Source: Rhizobium tropici CIAT 899 (GTDB lineage: Bacteria > Pseudomonadota > Alphaproteobacteria > Rhizobiales > Rhizobiaceae). Taken from it: DNA of 64,000 nt. Below are positions 63,178 through 64,000 of the stretch, in pieces. Each line of letters begins with the position of its first letter. Positions within the stretch are counted from its first letter, which is position 1. The notes beneath the pieces are model-generated. The model saw only the letters and a program-made list of their open reading frames with translations. It made no database searches and was not told the DNA's origin. A program made the translations under genes and the position numbers. The DNA lies in NCBI RefSeq assembly GCF_000330885.1, contig NC_020059.1, forward strand, positions 2,593,001 to 2,657,000, in the 5' to 3' direction.

Positions 63178-64000
63178 ATGAAACTGTCCATGCGCTTTCC
63201 GCTGAATGCGCTCCGCGTCTTTGAGGCCGCCGCCCGGCACAGCAGTTTCACGCGGGCCGGCGAAGAGCTTGGCATGACGCAGACGGCGGTCAGCTATCAG
63301 ATCAAGCTGCTGGAAGAGACTTTGGGCGAGCCGCTATTCCTGCGCCGCCCGCGGCAGATTCTGTTGACCAAGGCCGGAGAACAGCTTGCACCGAAAGTGT
63401 CGGAAGCCTTTGCCATGCTGCAGGAGGCCATGACTTCGATCAGAGGCGAAGTCGAAACGACGCTATGCATCCATTCGACCCCCACCTTCGCCTCGCAATG
63501 GCTGGCCCGTCATCTCGGTTCGTTTCAGCTGAAGCATCCCAATATCGCCGTCCGGCTGGATACCTCGGGCTCGATCATAGACTTCGCCCGGGAGTCAGCC
63601 GACATCGCCATCCGCACCGGGCGCGGTCAATGGCCCGGCTTGCGCTCGCACCTCCTGATGAAGGTCTATTTTACGCCGATGCTGAGCCCGGCGCTTGCAG
63701 AGTCGATCGGGGGCATCCACGAACCGGCCGATCTCCTGAAGCTCCGCATCATCGACGCAGGCGACCCATGGTGGGCTCAATGGTTTCAGGAAGCCGGTGT
63801 TCCCGACCCTGGCCTTCAGGGCCGGCCGCGCAGCAGGCTCGGCGCCCAGTCCTTCGAGGCGAGCGCGGCATTGGCCGGTCAGGGCGTCGCCATCTTGACC
63901 CCGGAATTCTATGCGGATGATCTAGCTTCCGGCCGGCTGATCCAGCCCTTCGATATTCTTTCGTCCGACAATACGGACTACTGGATCGCCTATCCTGAAA
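63178..64000 (+). CDS. GcvA-type LysR-family regulator (truncated by window end)
   Basis: The visible 274 residues start at ATG 63178 (ATG 63190 is possible). The HTH region LNALRVFEAAARHSSFTRAG then AVSYQIKLLEETLGEPLFLR is of the GcvA subgroup. The effector domain begins near TTLCIHSTPTFASQWLARHL and includes SADIAIRTGRGQWPGL and AGQGVAILTPEFYADDL. The C-terminus lies beyond the edge. The divergent DUF1127-like gene is a likely target, since LysR genes often regulate the divergent neighbour. The effector is unknown. Confidence 0.93.
   Translation, partial: MKLSMRFPLNALRVFEAAARHSSFTRAGEELGMTQTAVSYQIKLLEETLGEPLFLRRPRQILLTKAGEQLAPKVSEAFAMLQEAMTSIRGEVETTLCIHSTPTFASQWLARHLGSFQLKHPNIAVRLDTSGSIIDFARESADIAIRTGRGQWPGLRSHLLMKVYFTPMLSPALAESIGGIHEPADLLKLRIIDAGDPWWAQWFQEAGVPDPGLQGRPRSRLGAQSFEASAALAGQGVAILTPEFYADDLASGRLIQPFDILSSDNTDYWIAYPE

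Overview
The window looks like a chromosomal segment of a fast-growing rhizobium (order Rhizobiales, Rhizobium or a close relative). The genus-level call rests on gene content: a fused anthranilate synthase trpE(G) behind a leader peptide with three tandem Trp codons, a NolR-like ArsR repressor, BacA, the choline transporter choXWV, a bdhA-xdhA-xdhB operon arranged as in Sinorhizobium meliloti, and two kinds of intergenic palindromic repeat that I recognise from rhizobial genomes. Housekeeping genes (queF, trpE(G), fhs, tdk, der, map, glpK) argue for chromosome rather than plasmid. I see no phage, insertion sequence, CRISPR array, tRNA or rRNA gene.

Layout. 1-6.7 kb: the end of an acidic protein, a queF/cation-efflux operon, a probable decayed gene, bluB, a VOC-domain protein, a DUF2459 protein and trpE(G) with its attenuator. 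6.7-12 kb: a tandem DUF805 membrane protein, an ABC-F ATPase preceded by a strong candidate leader ORF, and a TonB-dependent heme receptor. 12-22.4 kb: mostly stand-alone genes (extensin-like protein, isoaspartyl methyltransferase-like protein, fhs, UPF0114 protein, a ClpP-fold periplasmic protein, a LuxR solo, DUF2333, a coiled-coil protein, cytochrome c, tdk). 22.6-25.7 kb: choXWV. 25.7-33.2 kb: a HugZ-like protein, nolR, an omega-amino-acid aminotransferase, a DUF559 nuclease gene held between inverted REP repeats, adenine deaminase, a toxin-antitoxin pair and an alpha-glucosidase. 33.4-39.9 kb: an oppABCDF peptide transporter followed by a PfkB/KDG kinase. 40-48.8 kb: glycosyltransferase, FkbM methyltransferase, OhrR-like regulator, the TPR protein-der pair, NnrU, a polysaccharide deacetylase and bacA. 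49-54 kb: a PadR regulator with a duplicated control region, map, and an ECF42-type sigma cluster (YCII, sigma factor, SRPBCC, DoxX, GNAT). 54-64 kb: LD-carboxypeptidase, a possible GT42-like glycosyltransferase, glpK, bdhA-xdhA-xdhB, a small DUF1127-like protein and the start of a GcvA-type LysR regulator.

The main functional themes are nutrient scavenging (choline, peptides, heme, glycerol, alpha-glucosides, purines), envelope modification and one-carbon/amino-acid metabolism. The most unusual signals are regulatory or repeat-borne: the REP-bounded DUF559 cassette, the ABC-F leader ORF with an overlapping hairpin, the duplicated operator-SD-start unit of the PadR gene, a REP composite inside the xdh operon and a perfect 18-bp-stem palindrome after xdhB. 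Start codons were chosen by ribosome-binding site and family length, so several differ from the longest possible ORF.
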